A stretch of DNA of 64,000 nucleotides from Lachnospiraceae bacterium KGMB03038 (GCA_007361935.1 CP041667.1:434001-498000), one strand, 5' to 3'; counted from the first letter of the stretch, positions 16,856 through 25,484 are shown. A program made the numbers and translations. The notes: generated by a model from the letters alone, not told the origin.

Positions 16856-17458
16856 TTAAAGTGGTGGAATATACCCTAATTGAATAGCTTTTGTGATAGC
16901 TTCTACTGCTGAAGAAACCCCTAATTTTTCAAATATGTGCTGCAAATGATTGGATACCGTTCTCTCACTCATAAAAAGCTGTTCGGCAATTTCTTTCCTT
17001 TTAGTTCCTCCGGCCAGCAGAAGCAGAACTTGCTTTTCGGTCTCTGTTAGTTCCTCTATATAGGTTCCATCTTTTTCAAAGTAGGTGGAGCCATTATTTA
17101 TTGCTTCCAGAATATGCAGCAGTTCTTCGGGTTCAATATCTTTGTTGATAAAACCTTTTGCCCCCAGCTTTTCAGCTTCTTTTCTGTAAACGGGCAGATC
17201 ATATCCTGACAAAATTACAATTTTTTGGTCGGGATATTTTTGTAAAAGGTTCTGTGCCAGGAGCAGGCCATCTTCCTCGGACAGTTTTCCAAGATTGATG
17301 TCCATTAGGAGAATATCCGGCTTGTCCCTTCCAATCTTTGCCTCTATTTCATCAACGGATTTGATATTTGAAAACTGTTCAATGGATGGGAAGTCTGATA
17401 ATACAATCGCCAAACTTTGAGCAAAAAGCGCATGGTCATCGACCAACAAAACTCGCAT
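16856..17458 (-). CDS. NarL/LiaR-type response regulator
   Basis: 200 residues from the ATG at 17458, chosen because AAAGGAG is 9 bases upstream; the in-frame ATG at 17467 touches that site. The receiver has acidic VDDH at the start and a phospho-acceptor Asp in LLMDINLG, with K in FINKD. The LuxR-type helix-turn-helix is at the end (LTETEKQVLLLLAGGTKRKEIAEQLFMSERTVSNHLQHIFEKLGV). It overlaps the kinase gene, forming a two-component pair that faces away from the BceAB-type transporter but lies in the same leftward run. Confidence 0.92.
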   Translation of the reverse strand: MRVLLVDDHALFAQSLAIVLSDFPSIEQFSNIKSVDEIEAKIGRDKPDILLMDINLGKLSEEDGLLLAQNLLQKYPDQKIVILSGYDLPVYRKEAEKLGAKGFINKDIEPEELLHILEAINNGSTYFEKDGTYIEELTETEKQVLLLLAGGTKRKEIAEQLFMSERTVSNHLQHIFEKLGVSSAVEAITKAIQLGYIPPL

Positions 17459-19001
17459 AGGATTCATCTCCTTTCATGGGAATAAAGATGCTGACATTGG
17501 TTCCTCCATTTGGATTTTCTTTGATCGTCATTTTGCCATTCAAAAAGGATACCTGCTCCTGAATCGAGGCAAGTCCGTGATGAATGGAGTGATCTTCGGG
17601 AGGGGTTGAAAATCCGGCTCCGTTGTCTGACACTTGCAGGATAATCATGTCATTTTCCTGTTGCAGCCTCACATCAATTCTTGCAGCATGGGAATGTTTG
17701 AGGGCGTTTACAGCCAACTCTCTCGCAAACCGACAGATCAGCATTGTGTACGGTTCCACTAAAAAAATATCGTCTTTACAATCCAGGGCAATCAAGGTAT
17801 CACTATCATTGGTAATAGAGTCCAGGACGCTTTGAAGGTTCTCTTTGAATGTCAAGTTCTTTAATAATTTTGGATGGTATGCCTGCATCTGGGACCGTAT
17901 GGAAGATGTGAGTTTTCGCAGCGTATCTTCCAATAGCTGCTGAATTTCGAGCTGCCCAGCCTTACGCACCAGATTCTTCATGGAAAGAAGATCCTGTAAA
18001 ATATCATCGTGCAGGTAATTGGTAAACTCTTTTCGCAGTGCTTCTTCATGTTTAAGCTGCGCTATTGTGTATTCATAAAATGAAGGAACGGCTTCGGAGG
18101 TGTTATTCTCTGATCTGCTCGCTTTCCAAAATAACAGCAGGCGATAGAGCAGTCCACAAAAAACGAGCAAGTAAAGCAGCGTAATCGCGGTTAAAATGGG
18201 CAAACCAAACAACCATACAATTAGTACGAAGCTGGCAATGCAGAATAAAAGAAAAATAGCAGTTGTGGGCCAGCTTAATGAAAAAAATGGCTTTTGCTGA
18301 TGATCCGTCCGAAAAATGATACTGTGGATACTGACAAATGTAAGCATGACGATGAGGTATAGTCCCATCTGCTCAACATAGTTTTCTTTCCGAGAAAAAG
18401 CTATCACATAGCAGATAAATGGAAGCAGGACAAAGATTGCTGAAAATAGCAGTTGCTTTCTTTGACTTCTTAAAACAAACCATACTCTTTTTCGATGAAT
18501 TACAGATATAGCAATGCACCAGGCAAAGGAAACCAGAAATTGAATGTTGTAGAGAATGTAAAAAGATTCTCTGTCAATAAAAAAACTGAGGGTTGCTGTA
18601 AAGCAGAGGATGGCTGTCCCGGACAGGAATATCCTTCTTCCCTTGTAATTGGCTCCTTGAAAAAGAAACGCCTGCACAAAGTTCATCAGTTGATACAAAC
18701 AAATCGGAAGAATAACAACGGATGCCGTATCTGCAAGGGAATAGGAACCAAATAGCGACAATCCAAAATGCCATCCAAATAGTATCAGGAGAATTGCAAA
18801 TTGTGATAAGACAGGATTCCCTTTTACGTTTTTACCGGATATATAGTATCCGTCCCAAAACAGAAATGTCAGAAGTACAATATGAACGATATTTTCTGCT
18901 GGTATTGTAGCTCCGATAGTATTCATTACGCATAGAAATGCGATAAGCAATAGCTGATTGAGTATCATTAAGCCTTGCAGTACCATATATTTTCGTTTCA
19001 A
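17436..19001 (-). CDS. NarX/LiaS-type sensor histidine kinase with large membrane domain
   Basis: 521 residues with a TTG start behind AGGAGGTGCTTCT. The first ~300 residues form about eight to ten membrane segments (7TM-like), with no large outer domain. The HisKA_3 motif is YLHDDILQDLLSMKNL (~345-360), and the ATPase domain has ELAVNALKHSHAA, DNGAGF, and HGLASIQEQV. Such multi-TM NarL-partner kinases usually sense membrane or peptide stress. The gene is transcribed with the response regulator. Confidence 0.9.
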   Translation of the reverse strand: MKRKYMVLQGLMILNQLLLIAFLCVMNTIGATIPAENIVHIVLLTFLFWDGYYISGKNVKGNPVLSQFAILLILFGWHFGLSLFGSYSLADTASVVILPICLYQLMNFVQAFLFQGANYKGRRIFLSGTAILCFTATLSFFIDRESFYILYNIQFLVSFAWCIAISVIHRKRVWFVLRSQRKQLLFSAIFVLLPFICYVIAFSRKENYVEQMGLYLIVMLTFVSIHSIIFRTDHQQKPFFSLSWPTTAIFLLFCIASFVLIVWLFGLPILTAITLLYLLVFCGLLYRLLLFWKASRSENNTSEAVPSFYEYTIAQLKHEEALRKEFTNYLHDDILQDLLSMKNLVRKAGQLEIQQLLEDTLRKLTSSIRSQMQAYHPKLLKNLTFKENLQSVLDSITNDSDTLIALDCKDDIFLVEPYTMLICRFARELAVNALKHSHAARIDVRLQQENDMIILQVSDNGAGFSTPPEDHSIHHGLASIQEQVSFLNGKMTIKENPNGGTNVSIFIPMKGDESYASFVGR

Positions 19002-19076
19002 AGAAGCACCTCCTATCCTAATATATTTTACTTCATTTGCACCATATCCGCAAGGAAGTGAAAGGTCCTGACAACC

Positions 19077-19115
19077 GCAGGCAGCCGGTACCCATACTGG
19101 ATGCCGGCTGCCTGC
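19077..19115 (-). terminator. Strong hairpin downstream of the BceB-type permease
   Basis: GCAGGCAGCCGG (19077-19088) and CCGGCTGCCTGC (19104-19115) are perfect inverse complements. No clear U-run follows on the minus strand, so it may act as a weak terminator or a 3' stabiliser. Confidence 0.5.
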
Positions 19116-19122
19116 AGCACTA

Positions 19123-21096
19123 TTAGTTTATCGCTGCCTTATAGCAAGAGTGTTTTGTTACCTGATAATAGATAAAGTAAACGATGGAGAAAATTCCAAT
19201 GGCCAGGGCTATGGGCAGGATAACCTCACTTGCCCGTCCCAGCACATCGTCCATCAATGCCGATTTGTAACATATAATGGCAAAAATGCTGTGCAGCATA
19301 CCTATCATATAAGGGATCACAAAATAAATCTGAATCTGCCGCCGGACACAGCGTTTTATCATATTCCTATTATATCCCATGCGCTGAAGGATGTTGTAAT
19401 CATCCCGATCATAGGTGACGGCAGACAGGTTTTGAAAATAGAGGATGCTGCCGGTAGCAATCAGGAAGATAATGGTGGCAAATGCGATCAGCAGATAGGT
19501 AGAGCTGTTCTGTTGGATGATTTCAGTCTGCCGTTGCCATGCGCTTGCAAGATAGATGTTCTCAGGCATAGCGTCTTTCAAAATCGTATAGGCAGCCCCA
19601 TCGGTACGGGTCGTTCCACCATTGATGCTGACAACCGTGATCTGTTCAGGCTGTCCGTTTGCTATGGTTTGATAAAGCTGGTCGGAGACAAGAAGCGTAG
19701 CAACACTATTTGCAAACCCAATCGGATTATCCAAGGTGGTCTGAACAACCGTTACATCTGTTGTAGCTCCATCACCAATGTTCAGATGATAAACAGCACC
19801 GACATCAGAGTTTTCAGGGTCAGGCCGGTATTTCACCAAAACACATTCGTCATCACTAAGCTCAGAAATCGAACTTTCTTTTCCCTGGCTGCTCAGTAAA
19901 GTATTGTAGTCGGTCAGACTCATGCACTCAAATCCGGGTGTTCGCACTTCTTCGCCGCTAATGCTGTATTCATCGGGAAGGTGATCTGATGTGGCCGTGA
20001 TTTTTAGCAAGTCAGTTTCTTGTACCTGATATTCCTGGCTATTTAATTCTTCGGCTAATGCTGCCTGCGCTTGCTTGCTTTGCTGTTCGTCCTCAACCCG
20101 GTATTCGATTGCAGACGGAATAATCCGTTCCACAGCTCTGTAAGGATACCAAACCGAAAGCGTGGTTGCCCCAAAAACGGAAAGTGTTCCGGCAACCAGC
20201 AAAATCAAAAGGATCAGTGACTTTGCATTGGATCGGATACGGTGCATAAATTTGGGAACAACAACAATCGTATTTTCCCGGTACAGAATACGGTGGCGAT
20301 TTTTGACACACTGGCATACAAAGGGGACAAAGGAATAAACGGATAATACTGTGCCAACTACTACCAGTACCAGAGTCAGCAATGCAATAGGCGAAAAGCC
20401 AATCGTTGTCCAAACAGATTGAGTACCACGAACCATGTCCAGTGCCAGGGCATACCCACCGAGCAGAAAAACAATTCCGATGATGGAGAAAACGATATTC
20501 GGGCGGACAGGCTTTTCCACCTTTTTTTCCAAGCGCACCAGATCCAAAAGGGTTGATTTTAGGAGCAATACTGCATTGGAAAGTGTAAGGGTGAGCAGCA
20601 CAGCAAGGATAAACAGGAAGATTGAGCCGACAGCCTGGGGATTGATAAACGGAATGGCCCCCATATCAATCGTTAAATCAAGCAAAGCAACAATTCCCGC
20701 AGTTACGCCGATGTGCAACAGGCTTCCAGCTAAAATGCCGACAATCGTACCGCCAAGGCAGACGAAAATATTTTCTATGGTCAGCAGGCAGAGCATATCC
20801 CCTTTACGGTATCCAAGCAGAGCATAAATGCCTAATTCTTTCATTCGGCGGCGCATGAAGAAATTGTTTGAGTAGAACATGTAGAACACAACAAACACCA
20901 TGATAAATACAGCGACTACGCTGCACATCATTTCTACACGGCCATCCGATGAGATCTTTTCCATGATAATCTCATTCATGGAAAAAGAAGTGAAGCAAAA
21001 GTAAACCATCAAAACGAAAGAAACGGACATAAGATACAGGGAATAAAAAGAAAAGTTCCGTTTCAGATTTTTTAATGCTATTGTCGTTAAATTCAT
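19123..21096 (-). CDS. BceB-type ABC transporter permease
   Basis: 657 residues. The start MNLTTIALKNLKRNFSFYSLYLMSV is typical of BceB/VraE permeases. Ten membrane segments are arranged 1+3 (about 15-40, 55-75, 105-130, 155-180), 2 (~200-220, 235-265), 1 (~290-310), an outer domain of ~200 residues (310-525) and 3 more at the end. The outer domain is the hallmark of the peptide-antibiotic sensing and detoxification modules. FFMRRRMKELGIYALLGYRKGDM marks the FtsX block. It follows its ATPase gene by 14 bases. Likely substrates are lantibiotics or bacitracin-like compounds (family knowledge). Confidence 0.92.
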   Translation of the reverse strand: MNLTTIALKNLKRNFSFYSLYLMSVSFVLMVYFCFTSFSMNEIIMEKISSDGRVEMMCSVVAVFIMVFVVFYMFYSNNFFMRRRMKELGIYALLGYRKGDMLCLLTIENIFVCLGGTIVGILAGSLLHIGVTAGIVALLDLTIDMGAIPFINPQAVGSIFLFILAVLLTLTLSNAVLLLKSTLLDLVRLEKKVEKPVRPNIVFSIIGIVFLLGGYALALDMVRGTQSVWTTIGFSPIALLTLVLVVVGTVLSVYSFVPFVCQCVKNRHRILYRENTIVVVPKFMHRIRSNAKSLILLILLVAGTLSVFGATTLSVWYPYRAVERIIPSAIEYRVEDEQQSKQAQAALAEELNSQEYQVQETDLLKITATSDHLPDEYSISGEEVRTPGFECMSLTDYNTLLSSQGKESSISELSDDECVLVKYRPDPENSDVGAVYHLNIGDGATTDVTVVQTTLDNPIGFANSVATLLVSDQLYQTIANGQPEQITVVSINGGTTRTDGAAYTILKDAMPENIYLASAWQRQTEIIQQNSSTYLLIAFATIIFLIATGSILYFQNLSAVTYDRDDYNILQRMGYNRNMIKRCVRRQIQIYFVIPYMIGMLHSIFAIICYKSALMDDVLGRASEVILPIALAIGIFSIVYFIYYQVTKHSCYKAAIN

Positions 21097-21110
21097 ACGC
21101 TCACCCCCAG

Positions 21111-21860
21111 TTACCGCTTTTCGTCCTGGCGGGCAGATTCCTGCATGATAGCCTCATAGAAGTGCCGCCGTTCAGCATCGTGGCGTTGCAGTTCAGAGAT
21201 GATATGTCCATCTTTGAAGTAAAGGATGCGGTCTGTATAGCTGGCAGCATAGGGATCGTGCGTAACCATGAGAATTGTGGTTCCCAAGGTGTGGTTGACT
21301 TCTGTTAATGCAGTAAGCAGTTCGGTGGCGGAGCTGGAATCCAGTGCGCCGGTAGGTTCGTCAGCAAAGATCAGCGGAGGCCGTTTCACCATTGCGCGAG
21401 CTGCCGCCACACGCTGCCGTTGGCCGCCGGACAATTCGCTGGGATATTTTTTTAGCTGGGAGTCAATTCCAAACAGTTCAGCCAGCTCCTTAACTTTCCT
21501 GTCGATTTCCTGCGCTGGCTTGTGAAGCAAAGTCAACGGGACGGCAATATTTTCGCGTACTGTCAGACTATCTAAAAGATAATATTCCTGGAAGATAAAG
21601 CCCAGATTGTTTTTGCGAAAATCCGCAGCCTGTCCCTGTCCCAGCTTTTCAATATGGGTTTTACCCATGATAATATGGCCGCTGGTCGGAATGTCGATTG
21701 TAGATAAAACATTCAGAAGGGTTGTTTTTCCAGAACCGGAAGCACCCATGATGCCTAAGAATTCGCCCTGCTTAACTTCAAAAGATACATGATCGAGGCC
21801 GGGCTTGGGTTGGTTCTTATAAATTTTGGTTACATCCATAACTTGTAATAGTGTACTCAT
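21111..21860 (-). CDS. BceA-type ABC transporter ATP-binding protein
   Basis: 249 residues from the ATG at 21860, 9 bases after AAGGAG; the ATG at 21866 is too close to that site. Walker A GASGSGKTT, Q-loop FIFQEYYLLDSLT, signature LSGGQRQRVAAARAM, Walker B LIFADEPTGALD, and H-loop VTHDPYAAS. The family drives BceB-type permeases that free lipid II or undecaprenyl-pyrophosphate targets from peptide antibiotics. It starts a leftward operon whose leader contains the perfect hairpin at 21914-21964. Confidence 0.92.
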   Translation of the reverse strand: MSTLLQVMDVTKIYKNQPKPGLDHVSFEVKQGEFLGIMGASGSGKTTLLNVLSTIDIPTSGHIIMGKTHIEKLGQGQAADFRKNNLGFIFQEYYLLDSLTVRENIAVPLTLLHKPAQEIDRKVKELAELFGIDSQLKKYPSELSGGQRQRVAAARAMVKRPPLIFADEPTGALDSSSATELLTALTEVNHTLGTTILMVTHDPYAASYTDRILYFKDGHIISELQRHDAERRHFYEAIMQESARQDEKR

Positions 21861-21913
21861 ATACATTCGCTCCTTTCATAGTTCCTCTTTAAGTATAAAG
21901 AACTCGAAAGAAT

Positions 21914-21964
21914 AAGGCATGAGTAATTCACGCAGTTATTGTTTGCGTGAATTACTCATGCCTT
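21914..21964. repeat. Perfect 20-bp inverted repeat in a divergent promoter region
   Basis: Arms 21914-21933 and 21945-21964 are exact inverse complements (AAGGCATGAG ... CTCATGCCTT) around an 11-base loop. It sits between the leftward BceAB-type operon and the rightward receiver gene. Neither side carries a clear T-run, so it may be a dual operator, an mRNA leader hairpin or a terminator. Confidence 0.75.
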
Positions 21965-22010
21965 CTCCTTTGCAAAGCGATAAAATAGAACTCAACTATA
22001 TCAAGAGTTC

Positions 22011-22064
22011 CTTACTAAACTGTAAGCTAAAATTCACCTGAATGTAAGCTGGTTCCTGTAAAAT
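22011..22064 (+). promoter_or_regulatory. Conserved 42-bp control element (copy 2) and -10
   Basis: CTTAC (22011), N6, GTAAG (22022), N17 containing TTCACCTGA, GTAAG (22044) and CTGG, matching 13587-13628. The candidate -10 TAAAAT (22059) lies 15 bases after the start of the second GTAAG, as in copy 1. It precedes the lone receiver gene and the LanFEG-like operon. Confidence 0.65.
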
Positions 22065-22100
22065 TGCAAATAGATAGTTGTCGGTAAGGAGGAAACAAGG

Positions 22101-22460
22101 GTGAGAAAAATACTTGTTGTAGATGATAATTTAGATTACCTGGAATTGTTGGCCTCTGTTCTGGGAAAGTATTTTGAGGTTTACGAGGCAACAGGGGTAA
22201 AAGACGCCCTGCGGGTGTTGGGCGACAAAGAAAAAGAAATTGAGGCGATCTGCTCTGATTACAACATGAGGGATGGCACAGGATTAGATTTGCTTGAAAA
22301 AGTCCGTCAAGAGGGCATAACCATTCCATTTCTGCTTATGTCCGGTGATGACGACCATGTACTTAAACAAAAGGCAAGGCTTTATGGCGGAGATTTTTGC
22401 AGTAAAACGGATTGTGATTTTATCGAAAGAATAAAGGCATTAGTCAAATCAGAAACATAA
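22101..22460 (+). CDS. Single-domain response regulator (receiver only)
   Basis: 119 residues, GTG start behind AAGGAGG. It is a complete receiver: D8-D9, phospho-acceptor D53 in ICSDYNMRDG, S81 in LMSGDD, K102 in FCSKTD. There is no output domain, so it may act as a phosphate sink, a competitor for one of the two kinases, or through protein contacts. It lies behind the 42-bp control element and 71 bases before the LanF-like gene, so it is probably co-transcribed with that transporter. Confidence 0.88.
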   Translation: MRKILVVDDNLDYLELLASVLGKYFEVYEATGVKDALRVLGDKEKEIEAICSDYNMRDGTGLDLLEKVRQEGITIPFLLMSGDDDHVLKQKARLYGGDFCSKTDCDFIERIKALVKSET

Positions 22461-22531
22461 TTTTGTTTTACCTGGTCGGTCTATGGCTTATCAGGAAATT
22501 TGTTCAATAAAATTAGAAGTGAGGTAATCAC

Positions 22532-23455
22532 ATGAGTGATTTTGTAATTGAAACAAGGGGATTGACAAAGGTATATGGAGAACAAACGGCTGTCAATTCT
22601 GTTAATCTCCATGTTAGAGCAGGCCGTATATACGGGCTGCTTGGCCGCAATGGAGCAGGAAAAACCACGATAATGAAGATGATCCTGGGACTCGCGCCGA
22701 TTACTTCCGGCGAAGTGGATGTGTTCGGCCAAAACATCAAGGGCCGAGAGAAACAAATTTATCCCCGCATTGGCGCAATCATTGAAAATCCCGGTTTTTA
22801 TCCCAATCTGACCGGTACAGAGAACCTTAAAATTTTCGCTGAAATGCGCGGGATCTACCACCATAATGCGGTAAAAAGCGCCTTAGAGGTTGTAGGGCTT
22901 CCTTATCGGGACAAAAAGCTATTCAGCAAATATTCTCTTGGTATGAAACAGCGCCTTGGCATAGCCAACGCAATCCTGCATGATCCGGAATTGCTGATAT
23001 TGGACGAGCCAACCAATGGGCTTGATCCCATTGGTATTGCCGAAGTACGCAATTTCATCAAGGATTTAAGTGTCGAGCGCGGTAAGACCATTTTAATTTC
23101 CAGCCATATCCTTTCTGAAATTTCTCTGCTGGCAGACGACATCGGAATCATCGACCACGGTGTATTGCTGGAAGAAAGCAGCATGGAAGAACTGGAAAAG
23201 AAAAACCGCAAGTATATCCTGCTCCAAGTGTCTGATGCGTCAAAGGCCTCTCTGCTTTTAGAGCATGAATTTCATGTGAAGGATTATGCCATGCAGGATG
23301 AACATACTTTGCGGCTTTATGACACTGCCCTTGATGTGGCGGCAATAAATAAATTTTTGGTAATGCAGGATGTGGCGGTTATCGGCTCCCAGCTTTGCCA
23401 TGACACCCTGGAGGATTATTTCAAGGAGATCACAGGGGGTGTTGGGATTGCTTAA
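22532..23455 (+). CDS. LanF/BcrA-type ABC transporter ATP-binding protein
   Basis: 307 residues with a GAAGTGAGGTAATCAC leader. Walker A GRNGAGKTT, signature YSLGMKQRLGIANAI, Walker B LLILDEPTNGLDP, H-loop ISSHILSE. The ~90-residue C-terminal extension (LLEESSMEELEKK...) is typical of the BcrA/LanF branch, which protects cells against lantibiotics, bacitracin and host peptides. Clostridioides CprA is a known relative. The next two genes are matching permeases with overlapping or near-touching ends. Confidence 0.92.
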   Translation: MSDFVIETRGLTKVYGEQTAVNSVNLHVRAGRIYGLLGRNGAGKTTIMKMILGLAPITSGEVDVFGQNIKGREKQIYPRIGAIIENPGFYPNLTGTENLKIFAEMRGIYHHNAVKSALEVVGLPYRDKKLFSKYSLGMKQRLGIANAILHDPELLILDEPTNGLDPIGIAEVRNFIKDLSVERGKTILISSHILSEISLLADDIGIIDHGVLLEESSMEELEKKNRKYILLQVSDASKASLLLEHEFHVKDYAMQDEHTLRLYDTALDVAAINKFLVMQDVAVIGSQLCHDTLEDYFKEITGGVGIA

Positions 23456-24212
23456 AATGCTCAAGATAGAATTTTCTAAGATGCGGCGGCGTCCGTTTAT
23501 CCTGATTGCTACTTTGGCTGCGGTGATTTTGCCTGCGCCTATCTCCCTCTTGGCGGCAAGAACCGGGCAAGGGTACGATTTTTTATATAAGTCTGTTATC
23601 AACTTGGGACAGCTTATGCTTCTGATCCCTGTCCTCTGTATTGTGGCGGCAATGCTGTTTTTTGAAGAACGCGATAACAACACATTGAAATCATTGAAGA
23701 TCGTTCCTGTTTCGATGAATATGCTGGCTTCTTCAAAACTGATCGTGCTATTAGTTGTTTCTGTTCTCTATTCAATTTTGGCGTTCGTATCAACGGTAGT
23801 ATTTTCGTTGATCGGTCACATGACGGTGGAGCAGTTTGCAATTAAATTATTGTTCTGTATTGCTGCGGGAATTATGGTATGGGTTGCCTCCCTTCCTTGC
23901 ATTGCCCTTATTGTCGTATTCAATAGGAATTACATTTTCTCTGTATTATGTTCTTTCTTGTATGCGGTTATGGGATTCATCATTACTAATGCAACCATTC
24001 GGACGGCTGCTCCCAATGTTTTTATGATATTACCTGTAAACGTAATTAACAGATGGCTCCTTCCTTTTTTTCAAAATTTAGATACGGCAAGCTACCCATT
24101 TGATATAGGGCCAAGCTCGGTAAGCACAATCTTCTGTGTGATATATCTCCTGATATATACGGTGGCATTTGGTTGGATCATCTGTAATCGCTTTAGAAAA
24201 TGGGATAATTAG
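23439..24212 (+). CDS. LanE-type ABC-2 permease
   Basis: About 257 residues. GTG 23439 (AAGGAG ten bases upstream) or TTG 23442 are the likeliest starts; the ATG at 23457 (MLKIEFSKMRRRP) lacks a close ribosome binding site. The N-terminus reads KIEFSKMRRRPFILIATLAAVILP, as usual in LanE/LanG permeases. Six membrane segments are visible, at about 22-40, 55-75, 100-130, 140-165, 170-195 and 230-250. It overlaps the ATPase gene by ~17 bases. Confidence 0.88.
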   Translation: MLGLLKMLKIEFSKMRRRPFILIATLAAVILPAPISLLAARTGQGYDFLYKSVINLGQLMLLIPVLCIVAAMLFFEERDNNTLKSLKIVPVSMNMLASSKLIVLLVVSVLYSILAFVSTVVFSLIGHMTVEQFAIKLLFCIAAGIMVWVASLPCIALIVVFNRNYIFSVLCSFLYAVMGFIITNATIRTAAPNVFMILPVNVINRWLLPFFQNLDTASYPFDIGPSSVSTIFCVIYLLIYTVAFGWIICNRFRKWDN

Positions 24213-24214
24213 CG

Positions 24215-24958
24215 GTGAATGGTATGCGTTTGATAAAAGATGAATTTATAAAATTAAAGCGGTGTAACATCCTTTGGGTAGGGATCATAACGCTGTTGTG
24301 TTCGCCTCTGCTGTCCGTATTGCAGCAGGAATCCTTAAACGCCCCTATTACTGATTATGGGTATGCCAATTTGGTAAACGGGGTAATTTGGAACAATATG
24401 GGCTTTTTCCTTCCTGTTACACTGATGCTGCTGGGCGGTTACATGATAAACCGGGAATACACGGACGATACGCTGAAAGAAATATTTACGATCCCCATTT
24501 CTTACAAGAAATTGATGCTGGGGAAAATCGGCGCTTTGCTTATATTATCTATTCTTTACAGTTGTTATAGCTTTCTTCTGGCGACAGGAATAAGTGCGAT
24601 TTTTTATCCCGGTGGTTTGAACGGTATGGCAGTAATAAAGGCACTCATTCAAATCTGCGGGATGGGACTTTGTATCTGTATTTCCATACTGCCGTTTGTT
24701 TGTTGGTGCGGGGCTGCTAAAAACCGTTTTTGGGTAGGGACAGTTCTTGTATTTGTGTATGGATTCTTAGGAATCCCATTGGCTGGACACGGATTTCAGG
24801 ATTATTACCCTATAAGCGCAGGATTGTCGATTATTCAATATTCAGGAGATACAGGAAGTACAACAACCGACTTCCGGCCAGAAATTGTGGGTATTGTGTT
24901 ATTGTCCACACTATTTCTATCATTGCTAATTTTGATTATCCAAAATAAAAGCAAATAA
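24215..24958 (+). CDS. LanG-type ABC-2 permease
   Basis: 247 residues from the GTG at 24215 (an ATG at 24224 is also possible). MRLIKDEFIKLKRCNILWVGIITLL is the LanG-like start, with GGYMINREYTDDTLKEIFTIPISYKKLMLGK in the first cytoplasmic loop, the part expected to contact the ATPase. Six membrane segments. It lies 2 bases after the LanE-type gene and completes a three-gene FEG transporter. Confidence 0.88.
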   Translation: MNGMRLIKDEFIKLKRCNILWVGIITLLCSPLLSVLQQESLNAPITDYGYANLVNGVIWNNMGFFLPVTLMLLGGYMINREYTDDTLKEIFTIPISYKKLMLGKIGALLILSILYSCYSFLLATGISAIFYPGGLNGMAVIKALIQICGMGLCICISILPFVCWCGAAKNRFWVGTVLVFVYGFLGIPLAGHGFQDYYPISAGLSIIQYSGDTGSTTTDFRPEIVGIVLLSTLFLSLLILIIQNKSK

Positions 24959-25066
24959 TCCTAAAAATAGAATATTGGGGATAATTAAAAGATTCAAAAT
25001 ATGCTCTTATTTTAAATGCAATCAGCATACCACAAATTGAAAGGGAGGTGTTTACATGGGAAAGTA

Positions 25067-25477
25067 ATGATTTTAACTTTCAAGGATGACGAGGATCAGG
25101 TTTTGAATAAAGTATTGACCTTGTTATCTGGTGAACCAAAGTTTATGACTGTTCAACATGATACTGCTCCAGTGTTCACCTTCCCCGGCCTCACAATCCA
25201 CCCTTATCAGCGTCAGGTGTTCCGGGGAGAAACGGAAATACCACTGACCCATCTGGAATTTAGCGTCCTTCTTTATCTGGCGCAGCAGCCCGGACGGGTG
25301 TTCAGCCAGCAGCAGATTTTTGAAGCTGTCTGGAATGAGGACAGTGAAACATGTCAACATTCTGTTGTCAGTATCATTCACCAGCTCCGCAAGAAGGTAG
25401 AGCCTGATCCGGCGCAGCCGGTTTATATCCAGACCGTGATTCATACCGGATATAAGTTTGTCGTACCAAAGGAATAA
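25067..25477 (+). CDS. Stand-alone OmpR-type winged-helix regulator (copy 2)
   Basis: 136 residues from the ATG at 25067. The DNA-binding part (from FPGLTIHPYQRQVFRGETEIPLTH onward) is almost identical to the protein at 9607-10017, while the first ~38 residues differ clearly. The start overlaps the stop of a three-codon frame (ATG GGA AAG TAA at 25056-25067) with its own GGGAGGTG site, and the same overlap precedes copy 1. This suggests reinitiation control. No receiver domain, so its activity cannot be set by phosphorylation of itself. Confidence 0.88.
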   Translation: MILTFKDDEDQVLNKVLTLLSGEPKFMTVQHDTAPVFTFPGLTIHPYQRQVFRGETEIPLTHLEFSVLLYLAQQPGRVFSQQQIFEAVWNEDSETCQHSVVSIIHQLRKKVEPDPAQPVYIQTVIHTGYKFVVPKE

Positions 25478-25484
25478 AACACGG

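Noticed and set aside
19150..19899. A 249-codon frame antisense to the BceB-type permease
   Set aside because: No ribosome binding site and no protein-like composition; the opposite strand is convincing.
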